Positions 57,748 to 64,000 of a DNA stretch of 64,000 bases are shown here, one piece after another. The notes below the pieces were generated by a model that had not been told where the DNA came from, ran no database searches, and was given only the letters and a program-made list of their open reading frames with translations. This stretch comes from Brevibacterium senegalense (GTDB lineage Bacteria; Actinomycetota; Actinomycetes; Actinomycetales; Brevibacteriaceae): positions 66,499 to 130,498 of the forward strand of contig NZ_HE978602.1 in the NCBI RefSeq assembly GCF_000285835.1, written 5' to 3'. Position 1 is the first letter of the stretch, and every line of letters begins with the position of its first letter. The position numbers were made by a program, and so were the translations under genes.

Positions 57748-58397
57748 GGCGTGTCCTCCGAGGCCGTGGGACTCAGCAGCCGGGCCCGCCTGGCGGCGCG
57801 ACGATCGCGCCTGCTGCGGCGATCGAGGAAGGCGCGGATCTCGCGCAGCTGCGCGATCGTGAGGCCGTCGTGGAACTCCGGGGCGACCATGAGGAGCCTG
57901 TCGTCGTCGTAGTCGTGTGCGAAGCGCGCGTGTGTCGCGGGGGCGGCGAGGTCGTCGTCGACCCACACGGCGCGGCGGTCCGGGTCCTCGTCCAGCCACG
58001 CGCGCATGTGCAGCGCCTTCCACCACTTGTCCGGATCCGCCGCGTACCGGTTGAAGGTGTTGTCCGGCATGGGCACGACGTCGAACGTGTGGCGGAACCC
58101 CAGTGCGGGCTCCAGCTCCTCCGTGCACCGGTGCGACCACGTGGACAGCCACACGATGTCGGCGTCGTGGGTCTCGACCAGACGGTCCAGGAGGCGGACG
58201 ATCCGCGGCCGGTAGTGGAGCTCGAACATCCACGCCCGCGCCTTCCGCCGCCGCTCCCGGTAGTAGCGCAGGCCGCGGACGGGGTACGAGTTGAGGACGC
58301 CGTCCACGTCGAGGAACAGGGTCGCGGGGCCGTGGGACGACCGCGAGTCCCGCGGGCCCTCGCCCCGGTCCTCCGCGCGCACAGTCGTCCCACTCAC
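57744..58397 (-). CDS. HAD-like hydrolase (polynucleotide phosphatase-type)
   Basis: The 217-residue protein has ATLFLDVDGVLNSYPV (nucleophile Asp and DxD), IVWLSTWSHRCTEEL (motif II Ser/Thr) and RRAVWVDDDLAAPATHARFA (Asp pair of motif IV). This is the small secondary HAD type often called HAD domain-containing protein. It starts at GTG 58397 with TAGGCT 7 nt upstream, a leaderless arrangement. First gene of the operon with murI. Substrate unknown. Confidence 0.8.
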   Translation of the reverse strand: MSGTTVRAEDRGEGPRDSRSSHGPATLFLDVDGVLNSYPVRGLRYYRERRRKARAWMFELHYRPRIVRLLDRLVETHDADIVWLSTWSHRCTEELEPALGFRHTFDVVPMPDNTFNRYAADPDKWWKALHMRAWLDEDPDRRAVWVDDDLAAPATHARFAHDYDDDRLLMVAPEFHDGLTIAQLREIRAFLDRRSRRDRRAARRARLLSPTASEDTP

Positions 58398-58424
58398 GCG
58401 TGCAAGCCTACCGGCCCGGAATCG

Positions 58425-58880
58425 TCAGAACAGGAGAAGCGGCGGCACGAACCACAGCGCCAGCAGCGCGACGACGACGATGATCATCGTCCACGGCAGG
58501 CCCACGGACTTCATGCCGTGGCCGGTGATGAGGTCGTCCAGCCGCCGCTCCTGCTGGGCCGTGGGCCACAGGACCACGACCCGCCACACGACGTACGCCG
58601 CCGCCACGAGACCCAGCACCCACGCGAGCTGGAACCAGCCCGGCAGCACGAACAGCAGGCGGACGGCCAGGAACGCGGCCACGACCGCGAGGACGGCCCC
58701 CAGCAGACCATTGCGGGTGCGGCCGCGGGCGGTTCTGGCCCTGGCGAGGGAGGCGAGGGCCGGGTCGCGGGACTCACTGACGGCCGCCTTCGCGGGGCGC
58801 AGCGCCCATGCGCCGGAGGCGGTCCAGAAGATGAGGAGCAGCGCGCCGATGGCGGGCAGGAAGGCTTCGAACATGGTCAC
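58425..58880 (-). CDS. Hypothetical membrane protein
   Basis: The 151-residue protein has four membrane helices (FLPAIGALLLIFWTASGAWA, LLGAVLAVVAAFLAVRLLFV, LAWVLGLVAAAYVVWRVVVL, WTMIIVVVALLALWFVPPLL). ATG 58880 overlaps the stop of the serine hydrolase gene, so it is the last gene of the operon at 60744-58425. I do not recognise the family. Confidence 0.75.
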   Translation of the reverse strand: MTMFEAFLPAIGALLLIFWTASGAWALRPAKAAVSESRDPALASLARARTARGRTRNGLLGAVLAVVAAFLAVRLLFVLPGWFQLAWVLGLVAAAYVVWRVVVLWPTAQQERRLDDLITGHGMKSVGLPWTMIIVVVALLALWFVPPLLLF

Positions 58881-60025
58881 TCCTCCGACTGTTCGTTCGA
58901 GTCGTCGTTCCGGTCGCTCTGGTCGTCGGACCGGTCGCTCGCGTCCGCGGGCGCGGTCTCCACGAGGTATCCCAGGCCCGCGTCCACCCAGGTCTGGGTG
59001 TCGCTCAGGACGACGAGCGCGCGGCCCTCAGGGGTGAAGCCCGCGACGGCCCGGTACCCGCCGGTGCCCCCGTTGTGCCAGGTGACGGTGGCAGCGGAGG
59101 TGTCTGCGACCTTGGCGTCCTCGCCCATCGGGGTCGTCATCCAGGCGTAGCCGATGTTGTCGCCGTCCTCCAGTTCCGTCCGCGGTTCGACCGCGTCCAT
59201 TCCGGGTGCGGAGCCGTCTGCGACCGCACCCATCCAGATCGCCATGTCGTGGGCGGTCGAGCGGATGGAGCCGGCCGGGGCCTCCGCCCCCAGCGTCCAC
59301 GGGCCGGTGGGGACGCCGGAGTCCGTGTGGCCGGCCGGGGCGCCCGCGGGCAGGTCGGCGTAGGTCTGGGGCACGATCGTCTCCTCCATCCCCAAGGGAT
59401 CCAGCAGCCGTTCCTGGACCAGCTGCGGATACGGGACCCCGGCGGCCTGCGCGATCGCGTGCCCCAGCAGGGCGAAGCCCGTGTTCGAGTACACGTACGT
59501 GCCCGGGTCCGTCTCGAGGTCCGCGGCGCGCTCCAGCATCTGCGGCAGCGACTCGACGTAGCCGTCCATCCGCAGGAAGGTGCGCCACGCCTGCGCGGGC
59601 GGGACCGCGTCCGCGGACTTCGGCAGGCCCGTGTGCTGGGTCGCCAGCTGCTCCATCGTGAGATCCCCCGCCGAGGTCCCGGCCAGCTCGTCGAACACCG
59701 CACCAAGGGTGGTCCGGGCCGTGAGCTCGTCGCGCTCGATCGCATCCGCGAGGAGCGCGGATGTGAAGGTCTTCGTGACCGACCCGATCTCGAACTGGTC
59801 GTGCTCGTCCGCGTGCCAGCCGGCGAAGCGCACGGTGCCGTCCGCCTCGACCGAGGCCGCGGAGACGCTGCGGAGGTAGCCCGCATCCAGGTGCGGGGCG
59901 AGGGCGGCGGCGAACTGCTCGTCGCCCGTGGGCTCGCCCGTGAGGCCGCGCTGCCAGGGGACGAAGGCGGCACCGGCGAGCAGAGTGACGGCGGCCAGGG
60001 CGCCGGCGAGTATGCGGCGCCTCAT
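58877..60025 (-). CDS. Secreted serine hydrolase (beta-lactamase/DD-peptidase family)
   Basis: The 382-residue protein has a signal peptide (LAGALAAVTLLAGAAFVPWQ) and class C beta-lactamase-like motifs: Ser-x-x-Lys in EIGSVTKTFTSALL, Tyr-Ser-Asn in YVYSNTGFALLGH and HNGGTGGYRAV near the C-terminus. The tail is Asp/Ser-rich (DASDRSDDQSDRNDDSNEQS). It may act on peptidoglycan peptides, esters or beta-lactams. ATG 60025 overlaps the stop of the ArsR-like regulator gene (ATGA), so the regulator probably controls it. Confidence 0.87.
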   Translation of the reverse strand: MRRRILAGALAAVTLLAGAAFVPWQRGLTGEPTGDEQFAAALAPHLDAGYLRSVSAASVEADGTVRFAGWHADEHDQFEIGSVTKTFTSALLADAIERDELTARTTLGAVFDELAGTSAGDLTMEQLATQHTGLPKSADAVPPAQAWRTFLRMDGYVESLPQMLERAADLETDPGTYVYSNTGFALLGHAIAQAAGVPYPQLVQERLLDPLGMEETIVPQTYADLPAGAPAGHTDSGVPTGPWTLGAEAPAGSIRSTAHDMAIWMGAVADGSAPGMDAVEPRTELEDGDNIGYAWMTTPMGEDAKVADTSAATVTWHNGGTGGYRAVAGFTPEGRALVVLSDTQTWVDAGLGYLVETAPADASDRSDDQSDRNDDSNEQSEE

Positions 60026-60744
60026 GACGTCGCCGCCATGACGAGGGCCAGCAGCGGGATGGTGCGCTCGCCGGGGACCTCCCAGCGGCCTCTGCGGGGG
60101 GAGCGCAGCCAGCCGGCGGCGGCCAGCTGATTCAGGTGGTGGTAGACCTGCCCGCTCGTGCCCAGGCCCGGCAGGGCGGACAGCTCCGCGGTCTGGTGCG
60201 TGCCGGCGAGGACCGCCTGCAGCAGGGCGAGGCGAACGGGATGCGCGAGGGCGGACAGGGCCGGGGCGGCGTCCGCGAAGTCACCGTCGAGGATCGTCGT
60301 GGTGGGCAGCCCGTACTGCCAGCGGTAGCCGCCGTCTCCCGCCGCGAACGTGCCCGCGTAGAGGACGACGTCGTCATCCGGATAGCGCTCCCGCATACCG
60401 GTGAGGACCCAGTAGGGATCGTCGGGGGAGGTGGCCGCGGCCGGGGAGTGGGGCGGGGACGACGGGGTGGTGTGAGCGAGGACGGGGTCCGGGTCGGTCG
60501 GTGCAGGGGCGCTGGTGGTGGCAGCGGCAGTGGTGGCTCCGGCGGCCTCGGCGTCGGTGGTGGCAGCGGCAGCGGTGGTCCCGGCGTCTCCGGTGCCCGT
60601 GGCGGTGGCGGTGCCCGTGGCGGTGGCGGTGCCCGTGGACGCTTCGAGGCGGTCGAGGCGCGCTTCGATCCGCGCCAGCACTGCGGCCAGCGAGTCCGGG
60701 GAGTGTCCGTCGCCGGCGGTTCCGACCTGAGTGGGAGTCATCAT
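60022..60744 (-). CDS. ArsR-like winged-helix regulator
   Basis: The 240-residue product has a coiled-coil-like start (DSLAAVLARIEARLDRLEAS), an Ala/Thr/Gly low-complexity stretch of about 65 residues, and a C-terminal ArsR-like winged helix (LSALAHPVRLALLQAVLAGT, LPGLGTSGQVYHHLNQLAAA, GWLRSPRRGRWEV). I place the start at ATG 60744 because TAGATT lies 7 nt before it (leaderless); an ATG at 60750 is too close to the -10 box. It begins the operon with the serine hydrolase and membrane protein genes. Confidence 0.8.
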   Translation of the reverse strand: MMTPTQVGTAGDGHSPDSLAAVLARIEARLDRLEASTGTATATGTATATGTGDAGTTAAAATTDAEAAGATTAAATTSAPAPTDPDPVLAHTTPSSPPHSPAAATSPDDPYWVLTGMRERYPDDDVVLYAGTFAAGDGGYRWQYGLPTTTILDGDFADAAPALSALAHPVRLALLQAVLAGTHQTAELSALPGLGTSGQVYHHLNQLAAAGWLRSPRRGRWEVPGERTIPLLALVMAATS

Positions 60745-61144
60745 GGCCATGAATCTACGGAAGTACGTAAGAGCGTGTCAAGGGCGGGTGGTGTCCGGTT
60801 GCCCGCGATTCGTGCGTGGCCGGGGCGCGCGTCGCGCGGGTCGTGTCCAGTCGCCAACGTCTCGCGACGCATGGGGTTGATGTCCGAGGGGCCCCGGCGC
60901 GCCTATGTGCGTCGGACCTGCTCACGGTGTGTCGCGGGAGGAGGGGCGGCGTCACCGTCCTGCTCCTGTGGGTCCAGGCATCTGACGCGTGGTTCCGGTT
61001 CCGCCCCGACTGCACGGCCCGACCACCCGGCATGACGAAATCCGTTCCAGTTCGGGATATGATCCTGCCGTCCCATCGATCCCGATCCTGAGGAGAGCCG
61101 CAGCGCCGGCCGTCACCCGCGGATCCCCGGCCTCTGAGGTCTCC
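60745..61144. other. 400-bp intergenic region with dyads
   Basis: No credible gene is seen. The left end carries the promoter of the ArsR-like gene (TAGATT, 60752-60757). Around 60865-60935 lie dyads such as GTCCGA...TCGGAC and CGACGCAT...ATGTGCGTCG, of the same TCGCGACGC style seen in other gaps. A TATGAT box at 61058-61063 is a fair -10 for the lamin-tail gene. Confidence 0.45.
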
Positions 61145-61657
61145 ATGCTCCTGTCCTCCCCTGCGCGCGCCCGCTTCCTGACCGCGCTGGTCGCCGTCCT
61201 CGCGCTCGTCGCTCCGATACTGCTGTCCGCCGCGCCGGCGCAGGCCGCGGTGAAGAAGCCGCTCGACATCGTGACGATCTACTACAACCCGCCCGGAGCG
61301 GACCACGCGCGCAACAGCCTGCGCACCAAGGAGTACATCCGGGTGAAGAACACCTCGTCCTCCACCCTCAACCTCACCGGGTACACGATTCGCGACAGCG
61401 GTCCGTGGAAGTTCACGTTCGCGAAGGGCACGAAGCTGAAGAGGGGCAAGACCCTCACGATCCGGTCCGGCATCGGGAAGACGAGCTCGACGACCCAGTA
61501 CTGGGGCGCACCCAGCTACATCTGGAACAACACCGGCGACACCGCCCGCCTCTACAACTCGAAGGGCAAGCTCCTGGAGTCCTGCCGGTACAAGGGCAAG
61601 CGCACGAAGGCCACGAAGACGTACGTCCGCTCGACCGCGACGACGGCCTACTGCTGA
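61145..61657 (+). CDS. Secreted lamin tail domain protein
   Basis: The 170-residue protein has a signal peptide (FLTALVAVLALVAPILLSAA, cleavage near AQAAV) and a lamin-tail (LTD) beta-sandwich: LDIVTIYYNPPGADHARNSL, KEYIRVKNTSSSTLNLTGYT, IRDSGPWKFTFAKGTKLKRG and YIWNNTGDTARLYNSKGKLL. LTD proteins of this type are exported and often found with nucleases or as wall-associated modules. Start at ATG 61145; upstream in-frame residues lack a signal-like pattern. Single gene. Confidence 0.85.
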   Translation: MLLSSPARARFLTALVAVLALVAPILLSAAPAQAAVKKPLDIVTIYYNPPGADHARNSLRTKEYIRVKNTSSSTLNLTGYTIRDSGPWKFTFAKGTKLKRGKTLTIRSGIGKTSSTTQYWGAPSYIWNNTGDTARLYNSKGKLLESCRYKGKRTKATKTYVRSTATTAYC

Positions 61658-61701
61658 GCGTCCGTCGCTGAGCGCCGAGCCCATCGCCGTAGGCTGACGC
61701 C

Positions 61702-63342
61702 ATGAGCGCGCAGCCGCCCGCGTCGAACGCGGCACCTCCCGCATCCCGGGCCGTCCGCGAGGTCGACGCCGTCATCGTGGGATCGGGCCCCAACGGGCTG
61801 GCCGCCGCCGTCACCTTGGCGCGTTCCGGTCTGCGCGTCCTCGTCCTCGAAGCGGAGGCCACGCCCGGCGGCGGCGTCCGCACGCTCGACCTGGGCCTGG
61901 CCCCCGGCCTCATCCACGACCTGTGCGCGGCAGTCCACCCGTTAGCCGTCGCGAGCCCCTTCTTCCGCGCCTTCGACCTGCCCGCCCGCGGCGTCGACCT
62001 CATCACTCCGTCCGTCTCGTACGCCCAACCGCTGGACGACGCAGCCGCGGTGCTCGCCCACCACGACCTCGAGCGCACGGCGGATGCCCTGGGCGCCGAC
62101 GGCCCCGCCTGGCGTTGCCTCTTCGCACCGCTGGCGACCGCGCCGCACGCCGTCGTCGAGCTGGCCCTGGGCGACAAGCGCTCCCTCCCGCACCTGCGAG
62201 GACTCGCCGACCTGCGGGCCGCCGCCGGATTCGCCATCGGCGCCGCTGTCGACGGCACTCCCGCCTGGAACCTGCCCTGGCGCACCCAGGCCGCCCGCGC
62301 CCTGCTCACCGGCGTCGCGACCCACGCGATCGGACGCCAGCCCTCGCCCACGACCGCCGGCACCGGCCTCCTGCTGGCCGCGCTCGCCCACGCGGACGGT
62401 TGGCCGATCCCGGTGGGCGGCTCCCAGGCGATCACCGACGCGCTGCTGGCCGACCTGGTCGCGCACGGCGGCGAGGTCCGCACCGGCACCCGGGTGCGCT
62501 CGCTTCAGGACCTGCCCCCGGCCTCGGCGGTCCTGTTCGACACCACCGCCGAGGCCGCAGCCGCCATCCTGGACGATTCCCTTCCCAGCCGGGTCGCCCG
62601 CGGACTGCGGGGCCTGGAGCACGGCCCCGGCGCGGCGAAGGTCGACCTCGTCCTGGACGGCCCGATCCCGTGGGCGGACCCACGCGTCGGTGAAGCGGGC
62701 ACCGTCCACGTGGGCGGCACACGTGCGCAGATGGCCGACGCCGAGGCCCGGGTCCGGTCCGGACGCATGCCCGCCCGGCCCGTCGTGCTGGTGAGCGACC
62801 CCGGCGGGTTCGATCAGTCGCGGGTGGTGGGCGGACTGCGTCCGGTGTGGGCCTACGCGCACGTCCCGGCGGACTGCCCGATCGACCCCACCCGGTTCGT
62901 GCTGGCCCAGCTCGAACGATTCGCCCCCGGCGTCCGCGACCGGGTGGTCGCCGTCCGCGGCACGCCTGCCAGCCGGATGGCCGAGCACAACGCGAACCTG
63001 GTGGGCGGGGACATCAGCGGGGGGACGATGAGTCTGGGCCGTTTGGTCGCCCGGCCGCGGTATGCGTGGAGCACGCACCGGCTGGCGAAGGCGGCGGAGG
63101 TGCGAGGGGCCGGTGACTCGCGCGGGTTCGGTGAGGCGCGCGGGTCGGGTGCGGCTTTGGGGTCCGATGCCGCGCCCGCGGCGTACCTCTGCTCGTCCGC
63201 GACGACGCCCGGGCCGGGTGTCCACGGGATGGCGGGACTGTACGCGGCACGCTCCGTGCTGGCGGACGTGTTCGGCGTCCGCGAACTGCCCGATCTGGGT
63301 CCGGGCGGGATTGCGGAGGCAGGGGTCCACCGGGTATCGTAG
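61702..63342 (+). CDS. FAD-dependent oxidoreductase, phytoene desaturase (CrtI)-like
   Basis: The 546-residue protein has an N-terminal FAD-binding motif, VDAVIVGSGPNGLAAAVTLA then LRVLVLEAEATPGGG, the layout of the NAD(P)/FAD-dependent CrtI/RetSat-like family, and a C-terminal STTPGPGVHGMAGLYAA-like cofactor segment (SSATTPGPGVHGMAGLYAAR). TAGGCT lies 6 nt before ATG 61702, a leaderless arrangement. No other carotenoid genes are near, so it is probably one of the many uncharacterised actinobacterial members. A 15-residue Gly/Ala-rich insert (GAGDSRGFGEARGSG) lies near residue 475. Confidence 0.85.
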   Translation: MSAQPPASNAAPPASRAVREVDAVIVGSGPNGLAAAVTLARSGLRVLVLEAEATPGGGVRTLDLGLAPGLIHDLCAAVHPLAVASPFFRAFDLPARGVDLITPSVSYAQPLDDAAAVLAHHDLERTADALGADGPAWRCLFAPLATAPHAVVELALGDKRSLPHLRGLADLRAAAGFAIGAAVDGTPAWNLPWRTQAARALLTGVATHAIGRQPSPTTAGTGLLLAALAHADGWPIPVGGSQAITDALLADLVAHGGEVRTGTRVRSLQDLPPASAVLFDTTAEAAAAILDDSLPSRVARGLRGLEHGPGAAKVDLVLDGPIPWADPRVGEAGTVHVGGTRAQMADAEARVRSGRMPARPVVLVSDPGGFDQSRVVGGLRPVWAYAHVPADCPIDPTRFVLAQLERFAPGVRDRVVAVRGTPASRMAEHNANLVGGDISGGTMSLGRLVARPRYAWSTHRLAKAAEVRGAGDSRGFGEARGSGAALGSDAAPAAYLCSSATTPGPGVHGMAGLYAARSVLADVFGVRELPDLGPGGIAEAGVHRVS

Positions 63343-63375
63343 GCTGGGGATTCACGCGAGGTCGAAGGAGACGAG

Positions 63376-64000
63376 CATGGAGAAGCGGCTGGCCACCTGG
63401 ATGTCACCGGAGTCGAACCGGTGGTCGTTCACGCATGTGCGGGAGGTCATCCCCACCGCGCGGATCGCGCGCGGGGAGACGACCACGGAGCTGGGGGAGG
63501 CCGCGCACACACTCGATCCGAGCGCGGCGCTGCCGGATCTGGGGGTCCCCCTCGACCGGTACCTGGCGGAGACGCACACGGACTCGATCGTCGTGCTGGC
63601 CGACGGCCGGGTGTCCTTCGAGTGGTACGCGGACGGCAAATCAGGCGACGACCTCCATATCAACTTCAGCGTCTCGAAGTCGTTGACCGGCCTGGTCGCC
63701 TGGGCGCTGGCATCGGAGGGCGCGTTCTCCTTCGCCGACCGCGTGACGGACTACGTGCCGGAGGTCACGGGGTCGGCCTACGACGTGACGATCCAATCCC
63801 TCTTCGACATGGCGGTCCCCCTCGACTTCTCCGAGGACTACGCGATGGGCGACCCGCGGATGCTCGACTACCGCCGCTCGACCGGGTGGATCCCGGGGGA
63901 GAGCGAGGGGCTCCACGCGTTCCTCCCCACGCTCCAGCGCAGGGCGGACGAGGGTGCGGAGTTCCACTACGCCTCGCCCACGACGGACATGGCCGGCTGG
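63376..64000 (+). CDS. Serine hydrolase (beta-lactamase family), partial at window end
   Basis: From ATG 63376, with AAGGAG 7 nt upstream, 208 residues are visible before the window ends. The catalytic Ser-x-x-Lys is in HINFSVSKSLTGLVAWALAS, followed by YDVTIQSLFDMAVPLDFSED and a Tyr-x-Ser in FHYASPTTDMAGW. This is the class C/6-aminohexanoate-dimer hydrolase-like group. No signal peptide is visible, so it is likely cytoplasmic, unlike the enzyme at 58877. The -10 TAGGCT at 63340-63345 overlaps the stop of the upstream gene. Confidence 0.85.

Noticed and set aside
1-64000. tRNA or rRNA genes
   Set aside because: No tRNA-like GGTTCGAATCC arm with matching acceptor stem and no rRNA segments were noticed on either strand; a dedicated scan would be needed to be certain.

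Overview
The window is high-GC (by eye about 70% G+C) actinobacterial DNA. Signs of this are GTG starts, many -10 boxes of the TAGGCT type placed 6-7 nt before the start codon (leaderless genes), a sigK/rskA-type locus, TM2 and Excalibur domain proteins, an LPxTG-anchored enzyme and an RRHID-type Cys leader peptide. A Micrococcales-like host is plausible, but the genus cannot be fixed from the sequence. No rRNA, tRNA or CRISPR array was seen.

Left part (1-9.9 kb) is a patchwork of acquired DNA. It holds the start of an IS3-family element, an IS256 transposase scrap, then a compact divergent cluster: phnM facing away from phnC-phnD-phnE-ptxD-gntR. The dehydrogenase keeps all the catalytic residues of phosphite dehydrogenase PtxD, so the locus most likely imports and oxidises phosphite. 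A perfect 14-bp inverted repeat in the divergent promoter is a candidate operator for the GntR/PhnF-like protein encoded last in the operon. Next come a frameshifted TraG-type coupling protein and a 5'-truncated VirB4/TraC ATPase (remains of a conjugative element), the tip of an IS21-like element, and the C-terminal end of a nuclease-Excalibur protein.

10-19 kb is a methyl-group and betaine module: a LysR regulator diverges from a GbcA-like Rieske oxygenase and its GbcB-like reductase, followed by a DUF2087 protein, a cobalamin-independent methionine synthase-like enzyme, an ATP-grasp ligase and a betaine-homocysteine methyltransferase. 19-27 kb has an SDR, a broken OsmC gene and a four-protein peptide/nickel-type ABC importer preceded by a 25-codon leader peptide ending in Cys, which suggests control by cysteine or sulfur supply.

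27-38 kb carries cell-wall and general enzymes: a secreted PGRP amidase, two tandem glyoxalase-like proteins, a CHAP hydrolase, a gamma-glutamyltransferase, a DUF1275 membrane protein, a 2-hydroxyacid dehydrogenase and a NERD-helicase. At 37.4-38.6 kb the N-terminal membrane part of a molybdopterin oxidoreductase runs directly into the C-terminal part of an RskA-type anti-sigma factor, as if a deletion removed the middle of a sigK locus. Right after it (38.7-42.1 kb) lies an accessory patch: an AbiV-like gene cut by an IS481 transposase, a DoxX/TetR divergent pair and a PemK/RHH toxin-antitoxin pair.

42-64 kb looks like stable chromosome: an intradiol dioxygenase-like lipoprotein, a MaoC hydratase, two TM2 proteins, a methyltransferase, an IclR-controlled fatty-acyl operon (two acyl-CoA dehydrogenases and an enoyl-CoA hydratase) with a sodium:solute symporter, an LPxTG metallophosphoesterase, a HAD-murI-DUF308 operon, an ArsR-serine hydrolase-membrane protein operon, a lamin-tail protein, a phytoene-desaturase-like FAD enzyme and the start of a second serine hydrolase. 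Most convergent gene pairs are separated by strong palindromic terminators, several of which look related to each other.
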